Positions 16,471 to 25,281 of a DNA stretch of 64,000 bases are shown in pieces (the first letter of the stretch is position 1; each line of letters opens with the position of its first letter). Below the pieces are notes generated by a model. It did no database searches. It was not told the DNA's origin and saw only the letters and a program-made list of their open reading frames with translations. The stretch comes from Luteolibacter ambystomatis (lineage in GTDB: Bacteria > Verrucomicrobiota > Verrucomicrobiia > Verrucomicrobiales > Akkermansiaceae). The position numbers and the translations under genes are program-made. Where the stretch lies: contig NZ_CP073100.1 in assembly GCF_018137965.1 (NCBI RefSeq), forward strand, positions 3,793,754-3,857,753, read 5' to 3'.

Positions 16471-19341
16471 TTAGCTCCCCGACTGCTTGAACGCCAGTCC
16501 TCCGACCGTGAGGATGTAACCCAGCAACGCCCAGGCCGCGAGGGTGAGGGCGGCGGTGGCGGCGGGGTGGAGGTTGGAGAAGATGGTGCCTTTCAGGTAC
16601 ATCACGTCGTCGCGCTTCTTGACGGAGTCGCGGATGATGGTCGTGAAGGTGCCGGAGACGGGGGTGGTCTCCTGCTTGTGCTGGCCGCGGATTTCCGGGT
16701 AGACCAGCAGGTTCTGCATGGACCGGTTGAAGGGCGAGATCTTGTCGTAGTCCTGGTTCAGCTCCTCGCCACGGGCCTGCCATTTGACCGTTTCCTTCGC
16801 GCCATCCGGGGTGAGGAAGACGGGGGTCTTGGTGCGGTTGGCGAAGAACGGGGTGGCGCGGCCGAAGACGTGGGAGACATCGATGAGGCGCTGGGCGGCG
16901 AAGCTGGGCACCATCTGGGAGAAGGCGCGCGCGGACTTGGTCATTTCCGGGAACGGGATGACGAAGCCGCCGAAGAGGATCTGCGGGATGAGGATGAGCG
17001 GCACCCACATGACGGCCTGGGTGGGGCTGCGGACGAGCGCGGAGATGGTGAGGCCGAGGACGACACCGATCATGGCGGCGGCGAGCAGGCCGCCGAAGCG
17101 CAGGCCGAGGGTGGTGACGAGCACCTTGCTGATAGGGATGCCGGAGAAGGTGAGCAGCTTCCCATCCTTGCCGCGGGCGCGCTCGCCATTGGTGAGCAGG
17201 AGATCGCGCGGGCCGCTTTCGACGATGTTCGGCTCGAGGTAGAACCACTTCGAGATGAGGGCTAGGCGGTTCTTGGTGCCCTCGGACGGCGGGGCCGGGG
17301 GTGCCTGTTCCTTCGGTGCGACGGCGGCGGTTTTCTTGGCGGCGGCACCCTCCTCCTCGCCCCCGACGACATCGAAGTCATCGTCATTGGCGGGCGCGGG
17401 GTCCTCCCGGCCGGCGACGGCGGTGACACGCTCGGTGAGGCGGCGGTCGAACTCGGTGCGGTTGAACTCCTCCGGGTGCCAGACGTGGCCGAGGGTGTGG
17501 GCGCAGGCGAAGAGCAGCAGCGTCTGCACGGCGGTGAGCGCGCAGAGGAACATCCCCTTGCTGAGGTAGTAGGTCTGGAGGCCGAGGCCGCAGACGCGCT
17601 CGCGGCGGAAGATCATGATTTCCCCGATGATCTGCTGGGCGGCATTCGAGCAGCCGAACCACATGGAGGCGACGACGGCGAGGAACATGCGCATGCCGAT
17701 GTCATCACTGACCCAGGCGATGAGCACGGCGATGACGACGGCCTGGGCGAGCAGGAAGGCGAGGTTCAGCGGGTCCGCAATGAGGACCTTCCACTGGCGC
17801 TTCAGAAGGATGTAGAGGGAGACGAGCGAGGGCACCTTGCGGGCCTTGTCCGGCTTCACCGGGCGGGCGACGACGTCCTGGCGCGGGGTGACGGAGGCGG
17901 CGTAGGGCGATTGCTGGAAGGCCTGCTCGAGCTGCTCGCCGGTGTGCGCGCCATCGGCGAGGATGGCGTAGATTTTTTCCAACGGGGCCTCCACCTGGCC
18001 GGGGTGCACGGTTTCCCCGCCGAGGAAGTGGGCGCGGGCTTCGTCGCTGTTCCCCGCGAAGACGAGGCGGCCGTCCTGAATGAAGAGGAGGCGGTCGAAG
18101 AGGTAGGCCTTCTGGAGGACGTGGGTGGTGCAGACGATGGTGATGCCGGTGAGCGCGAGGCGCTGGAGCAAGGACATCAGGTTTTCCTCCGTGGCGGGGT
18201 CGAGGCCGGACGAGGGCTCATCGAGAAAGAGGACGGAGGGGTTCGAAAGCAGCTCGATGCCGATGCTGACACGCTTCCGCTGGCCGCCGGAGAGCATGTA
18301 GACGCGTTTGTGGCGGTGCGGCTGGAGGCCGAGCTGGTCGATGATGCGGTCGATGCGGGCCTTGATGGCGGCGAGCGGCAGATTCAGGCGCAGGCGGCCG
18401 CTGAGCAGCAGCGCGTCATCCACGGTGAGTTCCTTGTGGACGATATCGTCCTGCGGCACGTAGCCGACGCCGAGATCGCGGATGCTCTTGCGGTCCGTGA
18501 GCGGTTGGCCGCTGATGCGGACCTCGCCCTCCGAGGCGGGGACGATGCCGCAGAGGGCATTGAGCAGGGTCGATTTCCCCTGCCCCGAGCCGCCGAGAAT
18601 CCCGACGAACTCGCCGGGGCGGATGTGCATCGAGACCTTGTTGAGGATGGTGCGGCCGCCGGCGCGGCGGACCAGACCGATGGCCTCGATGGTGCCGGAG
18701 GAGGCATCGTCCAGCCAGCGGAGCGAGCGGCCATCGTACTCGAAAACGTAGTAGCCGATCTGGAAGCGGTCGCCGTAGACGAGCGGAGCCTTCGAGAAGG
18801 CGGAGCCATTGAGGGTGGTGCCGAGGCGGCTGACGTCCTCGATGACGGCCTCCTTGCCCTCGATGCGGATCTTGACGTGCTCGCTGGAGACGCGGTGATC
18901 GTCCGCATCCAGATCCACACGGACGGCGGACGGCGCGGCCCCGGCATCGGCGGCGCGGCCGATGACCAGCTCGCCCTTCGCGGGCATGGGAATGGTGGTG
19001 ACCGGCTGGCCGTTGTAGAGCGGCGGGGCGGGTGCGACCTGGAAGCGGATGGGCAATCCGGCGGCGCGGATTTCATCCCCGGACTGGAGCGGCATGCCGC
19101 CGGGCGAAGGCAGCAGTTCGTTTCCATTCAACCACACCGGGCCGGTATTCGGCAGCGGCCGGACGGTCCAGGTGGAGCGCGACGGCTGGAAGGCGAACTC
19201 CAAGAGCGAACCCATGTTCGGCGGCAACGCCGTGACGCGGATCTTGTCCGAGGGGGAGTTGCCTAGGGTGGCGAGATCCTTGGGGAGCTCCGCATCGAAG
19301 CGGTTGCCATTCGGATCGGTGACGGTCAGCCGGGCGAGCAT
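16471..19341 (-). CDS. FHA-domain ABC transporter, ABCG-like half transporter
   Basis: 956 residues. An FHA domain spans about 125-210 (LVIGRAAD, SSEHVKI, TTLNGS), with a possible degenerate second copy at 1-100. FHA domains bind phosphothreonine. The ABC ATPase follows with Walker A GGSGQGKST (about 255), signature LSGGQRKR (about 350) and Walker B SVLFLDEPSSG (about 375), the layout of ABCG/White-type proteins. From about 510 on there are ABC2-type membrane helices interrupted by a large soluble loop. It probably exports a lipid or peptide-like compound under control of Ser/Thr phosphorylation. The Ser/Thr kinase gene would be the next gene downstream if the retron island were absent. Confidence 0.92.
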   Translation of the reverse strand: MLARLTVTDPNGNRFDAELPKDLATLGNSPSDKIRVTALPPNMGSLLEFAFQPSRSTWTVRPLPNTGPVWLNGNELLPSPGGMPLQSGDEIRAAGLPIRFQVAPAPPLYNGQPVTTIPMPAKGELVIGRAADAGAAPSAVRVDLDADDHRVSSEHVKIRIEGKEAVIEDVSRLGTTLNGSAFSKAPLVYGDRFQIGYYVFEYDGRSLRWLDDASSGTIEAIGLVRRAGGRTILNKVSMHIRPGEFVGILGGSGQGKSTLLNALCGIVPASEGEVRISGQPLTDRKSIRDLGVGYVPQDDIVHKELTVDDALLLSGRLRLNLPLAAIKARIDRIIDQLGLQPHRHKRVYMLSGGQRKRVSIGIELLSNPSVLFLDEPSSGLDPATEENLMSLLQRLALTGITIVCTTHVLQKAYLFDRLLFIQDGRLVFAGNSDEARAHFLGGETVHPGQVEAPLEKIYAILADGAHTGEQLEQAFQQSPYAASVTPRQDVVARPVKPDKARKVPSLVSLYILLKRQWKVLIADPLNLAFLLAQAVVIAVLIAWVSDDIGMRMFLAVVASMWFGCSNAAQQIIGEIMIFRRERVCGLGLQTYYLSKGMFLCALTAVQTLLLFACAHTLGHVWHPEEFNRTEFDRRLTERVTAVAGREDPAPANDDDFDVVGGEEEGAAAKKTAAVAPKEQAPPAPPSEGTKNRLALISKWFYLEPNIVESGPRDLLLTNGERARGKDGKLLTFSGIPISKVLVTTLGLRFGGLLAAAMIGVVLGLTISALVRSPTQAVMWVPLILIPQILFGGFVIPFPEMTKSARAFSQMVPSFAAQRLIDVSHVFGRATPFFANRTKTPVFLTPDGAKETVKWQARGEELNQDYDKISPFNRSMQNLLVYPEIRGQHKQETTPVSGTFTTIIRDSVKKRDDVMYLKGTIFSNLHPAATAALTLAAWALLGYILTVGGLAFKQSGS

Positions 19342-19432
19342 GAAGAGAGGACGCGGAGGGTCTTGTTAGAGGGAGCCTGCGGCTCTGGATGACAGAGACG
19401 GAGGTCGGGCGCTTGGAAAGCGCCGCCACGGT

Positions 19433-20239
19433 TCAGCGGTCGAAGTCGATGATCACGTCGCGGTTGCTCGGCATCGGCTTCACCGGTGGCTGGCCCGCGG
19501 GCTTTTGCGCGGGGGGCTGCGGGGTCGGCTGCGGTTGCGGCGTGGGATTGGCCGGGCGCTGCGGCTGCGGAGCCGGAACGGTGGGTTCGTCCCAGCCGAC
19601 CTGCACGGTGCGGTTCGCGCCCATCACGTCATTCGGCGTACGGTTCGGCTGCGGTTGCGGACGAGTTGGCTGGGGCTGCGGCGTGGGAGTCGGCGCGGTG
19701 CCGGTATTGTCCGCGACGGCGGGCATGGACGAGAGCGACTTGCGGAACTGGGCCGCGATTTCATCGCCGGTCGGTTCCTTCCACTCGCCCGCGGCATTCG
19801 CGACGAGCGGGACGACGATCTCGGCTTTGCGACCGTTCTTCGCGAGAATGGTGAAGCCGACCTTCGAGGAGATCGGGTAGTCCGGATCGGGGCCGGTCAC
19901 GGGGAAAACCGAGGCACGGTCCACCGCGCCATCGGAGCCGAGCGACTTCGCCAGCGAGGCCTGGATGGTCTCGACGGCGGCAAGGTAGCTCTGGCGGGCC
20001 TTGGCCGGATCGGCTGCGGCCGGTGCGGAGGACGACGAAGACGAGGACGCGCTGTCGGCTTCCTTTTCCTTCTTCGAGATCTCCTCCTTGAGATTCTTCA
20101 GCGAGTCATCGCGCTGGGAAAGTTCCGCTTCCAGAAGCGAAACCCGCTCGCGCAACCCGGGATCGCCCTGGCGGTCGCAACTGGAAAGCCCACAGGCGCA
20201 TACGGCGGCGATTGCCGCGATCTTGGTGGAAGCGGTCAT
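19433..20239 (-). CDS. Lipoprotein with coiled coil and Pro/Gln-rich tail
   Basis: 268 residues from the ATG at 20239. The signal peptide ends with lipobox GLSSC. A coiled coil occupies about 25-60 and a Ser run follows (10 Ser near 65-75). A globular part spans about 80-170. The C-terminal 90 residues are a Pro/Gln/Thr low-complexity tail (repeats of PQPQP and PTPQP). It is directly upstream of the ABC transporter on the same strand. Function unknown. Confidence 0.75.
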   Translation of the reverse strand: MTASTKIAAIAAVCACGLSSCDRQGDPGLRERVSLLEAELSQRDDSLKNLKEEISKKEKEADSASSSSSSSAPAAADPAKARQSYLAAVETIQASLAKSLGSDGAVDRASVFPVTGPDPDYPISSKVGFTILAKNGRKAEIVVPLVANAAGEWKEPTGDEIAAQFRKSLSSMPAVADNTGTAPTPTPQPQPTRPQPQPNRTPNDVMGANRTVQVGWDEPTVPAPQPQRPANPTPQPQPTPQPPAQKPAGQPPVKPMPSNRDVIIDFDR

Positions 20240-20295
20240 GGCAAAGACAACCATGCCGGGCCTTTGCAGGCCCGGCAAAGAAAAGTTGTCGTTTT

Positions 20296-20499
20296 TCAGT
20301 TCGAGTAGGAACCGGGCTTGCTGACGGCCTCGAAGCCTTCGGCGGATTCCCGTTTCGGCTTCACCACGACGGTGGTGGTTTTGGTGGTCTTCTTCGGCTG
20401 GACCGGGACGTAGTAAACGACGTCACGGCGCGGCTCCGGGCAGGAAGTCAGGAGCATCGGAGCGACCACGGCGGAAGCGAGGATGGTGAGGTATTTCAT
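20296..20499 (-). CDS. Small lipoprotein
   Basis: 67 residues from the ATG at 20499; the longer reading is arginine-rich and overlaps the upstream gene. Signal peptide with lipobox LLTSC, then a short Lys/Thr/Val-rich tail. Nothing else is recognisable. It is one of four consecutive exported proteins on this strand. Confidence 0.65.
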   Translation of the reverse strand: MKYLTILASAVVAPMLLTSCPEPRRDVVYYVPVQPKKTTKTTTVVVKPKRESAEGFEAVSKPGSYSN

Positions 20500-20539
20500 T
20501 TGAGTAAAAGGGAAGGTTGTTTTCAAACGAGGGCGGAGA

Positions 20540-21094
20540 TCACGGACCACCGGCCGGAGATTCCTTCGTGGTGGCGGGAGCCGTGCCACCGGGAAGAGTC
20601 GGGTCGGTCACGAGCGAGCCGTCCGGATTGGTGGTCTCGTTCTTGTCACGCACGGCGCCGCGGCGGCCGACGAGCACGGAGTAGGCACCCATGCCGTTGG
20701 TCTGGCGGAGGTGCAGGTAGACCTGCACGGTGCCGTTGTAGCCGGAGCGGAACTGGACACCGGCACGGCGCGTCGGGCGGCGGTCGTCGAGGATCAGGTT
20801 GCCCACTTCGTCATAGACGTAGATGTCGATGTCGCGGACGAAATCATCGATGCCGGCGAGGAAGACATAGTCCAGGCCGCGGCTGACGGGGACGATGAAG
20901 CGGATCAGCGTGCCACCCGCGCCGACACCACTGGTGTTGGTCGGGGCCATGGCGTAGCCGCGCTGCGTGTATTTGACGGCCATCTGGTAGGCGTCGTCTT
21001 CGGCGGAGGCCGGATCGGCGAATGCTCTGCCAGCCGGCAGGATGAGGGCGGCGAGGCCCAGGGCAAACAATGCCAGCGATGATTTGGTTTTCAT
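20540..21094 (-). CDS. Secreted beta-rich protein, unknown function
   Basis: 184 residues with a Sec signal peptide (1-26, ending AFA). The mature part has a stretch of beta strands (LIRFIVPVSRGLDYVFLA, DIDIYVYDEVGN, VQVYLHLRQ) resembling pre-peptidase or C2-like beta-sandwich modules. The C-terminal tail is Pro/Thr/Gly-rich. No catalytic residues are recognisable. It lies 48 bp downstream of the 21142-21981 gene on the same strand. Confidence 0.7.
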   Translation of the reverse strand: MKTKSSLALFALGLAALILPAGRAFADPASAEDDAYQMAVKYTQRGYAMAPTNTSGVGAGGTLIRFIVPVSRGLDYVFLAGIDDFVRDIDIYVYDEVGNLILDDRRPTRRAGVQFRSGYNGTVQVYLHLRQTNGMGAYSVLVGRRGAVRDKNETTNPDGSLVTDPTLPGGTAPATTKESPAGGP

Positions 21095-21141
21095 GGGAGT
21101 CTACTGGATCGGGGAAAGATCGGTTCGGAGACGGGCAGGTC

Positions 21142-21981
21142 TTACTTCGAGACAATGCCCTTGATGCAATCGGTGGCGAGCGTCTGCAGCTCGTCCACGT
21201 TTTTCTTCGCGATCGGCTTGTCGATGCCGACGTTGACGATCTCGTGCATGCGCGGGAGCGCCGACGCGATCTTCGCCACGGAAGGTGCCTTCTTGATGTC
21301 CGCAGGCAGCTTGTCGATCTTCGCCTGGAGGGCGGCGACAAGCAGCGGCTCGCGCAGGATGTTGGAGCTGGCGTCGCTGTAGTGGGCGGAGATCAGCTTG
21401 CTGGAGTAGCGGCTGCCCTGAACCCAGCCGGTGACCATGAGCAGGGAGCTGCGCGGATCGTTCGGCTTTTCCTCGAGCTTCTTCATGATGTCCTGCTGGA
21501 GGAATCCGAGCTCGCGGAAGACATCCATCCACTTGCCTTCGTTGGCCATGGTGCGGACGCGCTTGGCGCGGGAGAGATCGATTTTTTCATCGAGCTTGTC
21601 GGCGAGCTTCTCGATGTCCGAGGCGGCCTTGCCGAGCATCTCGGCGTCCTTCGCCTGGATGGCCATCACGCCATCGGCGATGCGGATGCCGAGCAGTTCG
21701 GGAATGAGCACATCCTTGTCGGTGTACTTGTCCGGATCGACGTCCACGGCCACCGCGTTGAAAGTGCCGTTCCAGTCGATGTCCTTGGTTTTCACCAGGA
21801 GCGTGAGGGCAAGGAACTTGTCGAGCGGCGTGGGCATGGCCACTCCCTTGTCGACCGCGTTTTTGATATCAATCGGCGGATTCTTCGCGCCGGACTCCTC
21901 CTTCTGGGCCTGGACGTTGCCGATGAGGGCGAGACACGAAAGCGAGGCGGCGAGCGCCGGTGTTAGAGAACGCAAGTTCAT
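21142..21981 (-). CDS. Secreted helical protein, unknown function
   Basis: 279 residues with a signal peptide (1-25, ending VQAQ). The mature protein is mainly alpha-helical, rich in Lys, Asp and Ala. It has a possible conserved core of hydrophobic helices at 50-100 and at 140-200. No known motif. It precedes the 184-residue secreted protein and may be co-transcribed with it. Confidence 0.7.
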   Translation of the reverse strand: MNLRSLTPALAASLSCLALIGNVQAQKEESGAKNPPIDIKNAVDKGVAMPTPLDKFLALTLLVKTKDIDWNGTFNAVAVDVDPDKYTDKDVLIPELLGIRIADGVMAIQAKDAEMLGKAASDIEKLADKLDEKIDLSRAKRVRTMANEGKWMDVFRELGFLQQDIMKKLEEKPNDPRSSLLMVTGWVQGSRYSSKLISAHYSDASSNILREPLLVAALQAKIDKLPADIKKAPSVAKIASALPRMHEIVNVGIDKPIAKKNVDELQTLATDCIKGIVSK

Positions 21982-22055
21982 TGCCCGATGCGCATATCAT
22001 CCGGCATCCGATCAAAGCAAGATCAAAATGGTTCAGGAACGGCCACCAATCCTTG

Positions 22056-22919
22056 CTACTGCAATGCAAACAGCACGGTGACCGCCTGCCAGGCGGCGGC
22101 CACATTGTGTACCCGCAGCACATGCGCGCCGCGCGAAACAGAGGCGGAAATGCACGCCACCGTCCCGGCATCACGGGCAGATGGATCGGAAAGGTGAAGC
22201 ACTTCCCCGATCACGGTCTTCCGCGAGACAGGGACGAGGATCGGGCAGCCGAACTGTTGGAGACGATCCAGTTCGCGGAAAACGGTGAGATTGTCATCAC
22301 GCTGCTTCGCGAAGTCGATGCCGGGATCGAGAATCACCTGGGAGCGGTCGAGTCCGGCGGCATCACAGACGGCGAGTTTGCCTGCGAAGAATGTTTCCAT
22401 GGAAAACATGACATCCTCCCACTGCTGGTGGAGATGAGGAATCTTCGGCTCGCCGACGCTGTGCATGACGAGCAGCGAGGCTCCGGACTCCGCGCAGAGC
22501 CGGGCATTGCGGTCATCGGGGAGGCCACCCATGTCATTGACGAGTTCGACATGGGGATCGGTGACGATGGCGGCGACGACTTCGGGGCGCCAGGTGTTGA
22601 TGGAAAGCACCGGCGGCCAGACCTGAACGGCATCTCGCGGCTGGCTGCGGACGACGAGATCCTCCCAACCAGCGAGGAAGGAACGCAGACGCGCGATTTC
22701 CTCGTCCACGGAAATGGCGGTGCGGTTGGTGCGGGCGCTTTCCGCTCCGGCGTCGATGATGTCCGCGCCGTCCGCGATCTGCTGGCGGGCGATTTCCAGA
22801 GCTGCGGCGGCATCCAGCGTGCCATCGCCGCAGAAGGAATCGTCGTTGATATTGACGATGCCCATCACCAGCGGTCGCCGAGGGAAAAGGATTTCGCGGT
22901 CGCGCAGGCGCCAGATCAT
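22056..22919 (-). CDS. folP: Dihydropteroate synthase (divergent)
   Basis: 287 residues with a TIM-barrel pattern. Folate-pathway motifs are visible: [11 protein letters not shown] (family consensus has TPDSF), [20 protein letters not shown] and VSRKT near the end, followed by RVHNV. The enzyme joins p-aminobenzoate to dihydropterin pyrophosphate to form dihydropteroate in the cytosol. The first motif lacks the usual Thr-Pro, so this copy is divergent within the family. It is divergent from the superoxide dismutase gene with 84 bp between starts. Confidence 0.9.
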   Translation of the reverse strand: MIWRLRDREILFPRRPLVMGIVNINDDSFCGDGTLDAAAALEIARQQIADGADIIDAGAESARTNRTAISVDEEIARLRSFLAGWEDLVVRSQPRDAVQVWPPVLSINTWRPEVVAAIVTDPHVELVNDMGGLPDDRNARLCAESGASLLVMHSVGEPKIPHLHQQWEDVMFSMETFFAGKLAVCDAAGLDRSQVILDPGIDFAKQRDDNLTVFRELDRLQQFGCPILVPVSRKTVIGEVLHLSDPSARDAGTVACISASVSRGAHVLRVHNVAAAWQAVTVLFALQ

Positions 22920-23003
22920 GCGGCGGATCCAACCAGCGGCCGGTGCGCTTGCCGAGAATCGATTCCATTTGCGCGCCTAACATCCCGCGCTAGCTTGCAG
23001 GGC

Positions 23004-23735
23004 ATGAATCCGGAATTCAACCGCCGCACTTTCGTCAAACTCGGCGCGCTCGCCGCCGCCTCCACCGCCCTCGTTCCCGGCAAAAGCAACGCCGCCGAAG
23101 TGATCGTTCTGCCGGATCTGCCTTATGCGAAGGACGCGCTGGAGCCGCACATCGACGCGCTGACGATGGAGATCCATCATGACAAGCACCACGCGGCCTA
23201 CATCGCCAAGTTCAACGAAGCTCGTGCCAAGAACGAGGAACTGATGGCCGAACCGCTGATCGACACGCTGCGGACGCTGCCCAGCATCAATGACGAGGCG
23301 CTGCGCACCACGCTCCGCAACAATGGCGGCGGCCATTGGAACCACAGCTTCTTCTGGGAAACGCTCGCTCCCGCCGACAAGTCCGGCAAGCCGTCCGACG
23401 AGCTGGCCAAGGCGATCGACAAGGCCTTCGGTTCCTTCGATGCCTTCAAGACCGCCTTCGCCGAAGCCGCCACCAAGCGCTTCGGCTCCGGCTGGGCGTG
23501 GTTGATCGCCACCGCAGATGACAAGCTCAAGGTGGTGAGCACCCCGAACCAGGACAACCCGCTCATGAAGGGCATCGTCCCGGCCGCGGACCAAGGCACA
23601 CCGATCCTCGGCCTGGATGTCTGGGAGCACGCCTACTACCTGCACTACCAGAACAAGCGCCTGGACTACATCAATGCCTGGTGGAACGTGGTGAACTGGT
23701 CGAAGGTGAACGAGCGGTTCAAGAAGACCGTTTGA
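23004..23735 (+). CDS. sodA: Superoxide dismutase, Mn-type, Tat-exported
   Basis: 243 residues from the ATG at 23004, chosen because it opens a twin-arginine signal ([11 protein letters not shown]); a longer upstream frame is only antisense to folP. Metal ligands: His in [11 protein letters not shown] (about 58-63), His in [11 protein letters not shown] (about 106-112), and Asp/His in [11 protein letters not shown] (about 200-204). The GGGH and NQDNP segments fit Mn-specific enzymes. It dismutates superoxide to peroxide and oxygen. Tat export suggests a periplasmic or cell-surface location, which is uncommon among bacterial Mn-type enzymes. A terminator follows. Confidence 0.95.
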   Translation: MNPEFNRRTFVKLGALAAASTALVPGKSNAAEVIVLPDLPYAKDALEPHIDALTMEIHHDKHHAAYIAKFNEARAKNEELMAEPLIDTLRTLPSINDEALRTTLRNNGGGHWNHSFFWETLAPADKSGKPSDELAKAIDKAFGSFDAFKTAFAEAATKRFGSGWAWLIATADDKLKVVSTPNQDNPLMKGIVPAADQGTPILGLDVWEHAYYLHYQNKRLDYINAWWNVVNWSKVNERFKKTV

Positions 23736-23759
23736 TCGATCCACCAAACATTTTCCTGA

Positions 23760-23790
23760 AAACACCCGGCCACTCGCCGGGTGTTTTTGT
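23760..23790 (+). terminator. Rho-independent terminator after sodA
   Basis: Inverted repeat AACACCCGGC / GCCGGGTGTT with a short loop, then a T-run, 25 bp after the stop. Confidence 0.88.
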
Positions 23791-23862
23791 TTCGCAAGGG
23801 AATCTTCCCGCTAGAAAACGTCGGCACGGAGCGTCTATAAGGGTCGATTGCATTCCATTGCC

Positions 23863-24936
23863 ATGAAACCCTCCTCGAAGTCCCTCATTCCCGTGCTATG
23901 CGCGGCGGCCCTGGTCCTGCCCGCGTTCTCCGAAGTCGCGGAGGCTCCCGCGAAACCCGCACCCGCCGAGGCCAAGCCCGCCGCAGGCATTCCAATGGCT
24001 CCGGACATGGCGCGCTCCGCCAAGGCTTTCCTTGCGCTGCTGAAGCCGGAGCAACTTCAGAAGGCCACCTATCCGATGGATGCGGACGAGCGGTTGAACT
24101 GGCACTTCATCCCGAAACCCCGCAACGGCATCCCCTTCAAGGATCTCGATGAGGCCCAGAAAAAGGCGGCGCTGGAACTGCTCCACGCCGCGCTCAGCGA
24201 CAAGGGCATGGCCAAGGCGGAGACGATCATGTCGCTGGAAGCCGTGCTGGCGGGCATCGAAAACAACCCGAAGCTGCGTGATGCGGGCCTTTACTGCGTG
24301 ACTGTCTTCGGCACGCCCGGCGACAGCAAGGGCTGGGCTTGGCGTTTCGAGGGTCATCACATTTCCGTCAACATGACGCTTGGGGGCGGCAAGGTCGCCA
24401 TCACGCCGACGTTCATGGGCTCCAATCCCGGCGAGGTCCGCGTCGAGGGCCCGAAGAAAGGCACGCGCGCACTCGCGGGAGAAGAAGACAAGGCCCGCCA
24501 ACTGGCAGCGGCCCTTGCGGAAGCAGGCAAGCCGGTGGTGTTTGATCCCAAGCCGCCCTCCGAAATTCTCACCGCTGCCGAGCGCGAAGTGAAGCATTTG
24601 GAAGCAGTGGGCGTGCAGGCGTCCGACATGACCGAGGCGCAGGAACTCGTCCTCCAACAGCTTCTTGGCGAATACATCGACCGCTATCGCCCGGAGATCG
24701 CCGCAGCGGAGTGGAAGGAAATCCGCGATGCCGGGTTGGAGAAAGTCCGCTTCGGCTGGGCCGGCGGCCTGAAACCCGGCGAGGCCTTCTACTACCGCAT
24801 CCAAGGCCCTACTTTCCTGATCGAAACCGCCAACATCCAGAACAACGCCAACCACATGCATACCACATGGCGTGATTTCAAAGGCGACTTCGGCCGGGAT
24901 CTGCTCGCGGAGCACTACAAGGGCCACGAGGAGTAA
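23863..24936 (+). CDS. DUF3500 family exported protein
   Basis: 357 residues from the ATG at 23863 (a TTG at 23848 adds five residues). A signal peptide (1-22) is followed by an Ala/Pro/Lys linker. The body has the DUF3500 features: WHFIPKPRNGIPFKDL near 80, a WRFEGHHISVN segment near 160, and a C-terminal FYYRIQGPTFLIE ... TTWRDFKGDFG. Members are uncharacterised exported proteins, often next to HupE/UreJ-like genes; no such gene is present here. Function unknown. Confidence 0.85.
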   Translation: MKPSSKSLIPVLCAAALVLPAFSEVAEAPAKPAPAEAKPAAGIPMAPDMARSAKAFLALLKPEQLQKATYPMDADERLNWHFIPKPRNGIPFKDLDEAQKKAALELLHAALSDKGMAKAETIMSLEAVLAGIENNPKLRDAGLYCVTVFGTPGDSKGWAWRFEGHHISVNMTLGGGKVAITPTFMGSNPGEVRVEGPKKGTRALAGEEDKARQLAAALAEAGKPVVFDPKPPSEILTAAEREVKHLEAVGVQASDMTEAQELVLQQLLGEYIDRYRPEIAAAEWKEIRDAGLEKVRFGWAGGLKPGEAFYYRIQGPTFLIETANIQNNANHMHTTWRDFKGDFGRDLLAEHYKGHEE

Positions 24937-25281
24937 ACCGGTGATTTCCGGAAACCGCACCCATGAAACTTCACGCCGCCGGAATCGAAGCCTATGGCGA
25001 GGCGCTGACCAAGCGGGCTCATGCGATTCTGGAACCGCGCCTGGATCGGCGGCTCGCACAGCATCGGGCGGCGCGAATTCTCCCCCGCGTCGTCCGGTCG
25101 TCGTTGGCATGGATGCTGATCTGCCTTTCTCTCCAGCGGAGACTCTCACGGCTGGTTTAACCATAGGCCGGGATAGCACAATTTCTCAATCCATTCAATT
25201 TGAGCAGGTTTCGTGAAATCCCCCTCCCGGACTTGGCAGGGCGGTGGCGCGGGCTAGACTGCGCCTCCCAGCCGCTCCCGC
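24937..25281 (+). other. Gap with a doubtful 65-residue reading frame
   Basis: 345 bp between the DUF3500 gene and the Jet operon. An ATG at 24963 opens a 65-residue frame (ending 25160) that begins well (MKLHAAGIEAYGEALTKRA) but loses coding character after about 40 residues, so it may be a gene remnant. The last 130 bp are AT-richer and should carry the Jet operon promoter; I could not fix -35/-10 sites with confidence. Confidence 0.35.

Noticed and set aside
20252-20275. GC-rich hairpin GCCGGGCC/GGCCCGGC as terminator
   Set aside because: No T-run on either strand; could be a leader hairpin only.
21960-23003. Extended N-terminus (about 348 codons) in front of the superoxide dismutase
   Set aside because: This stretch is antisense to folP, and the dismutase has a clean Tat signal starting at 23004.
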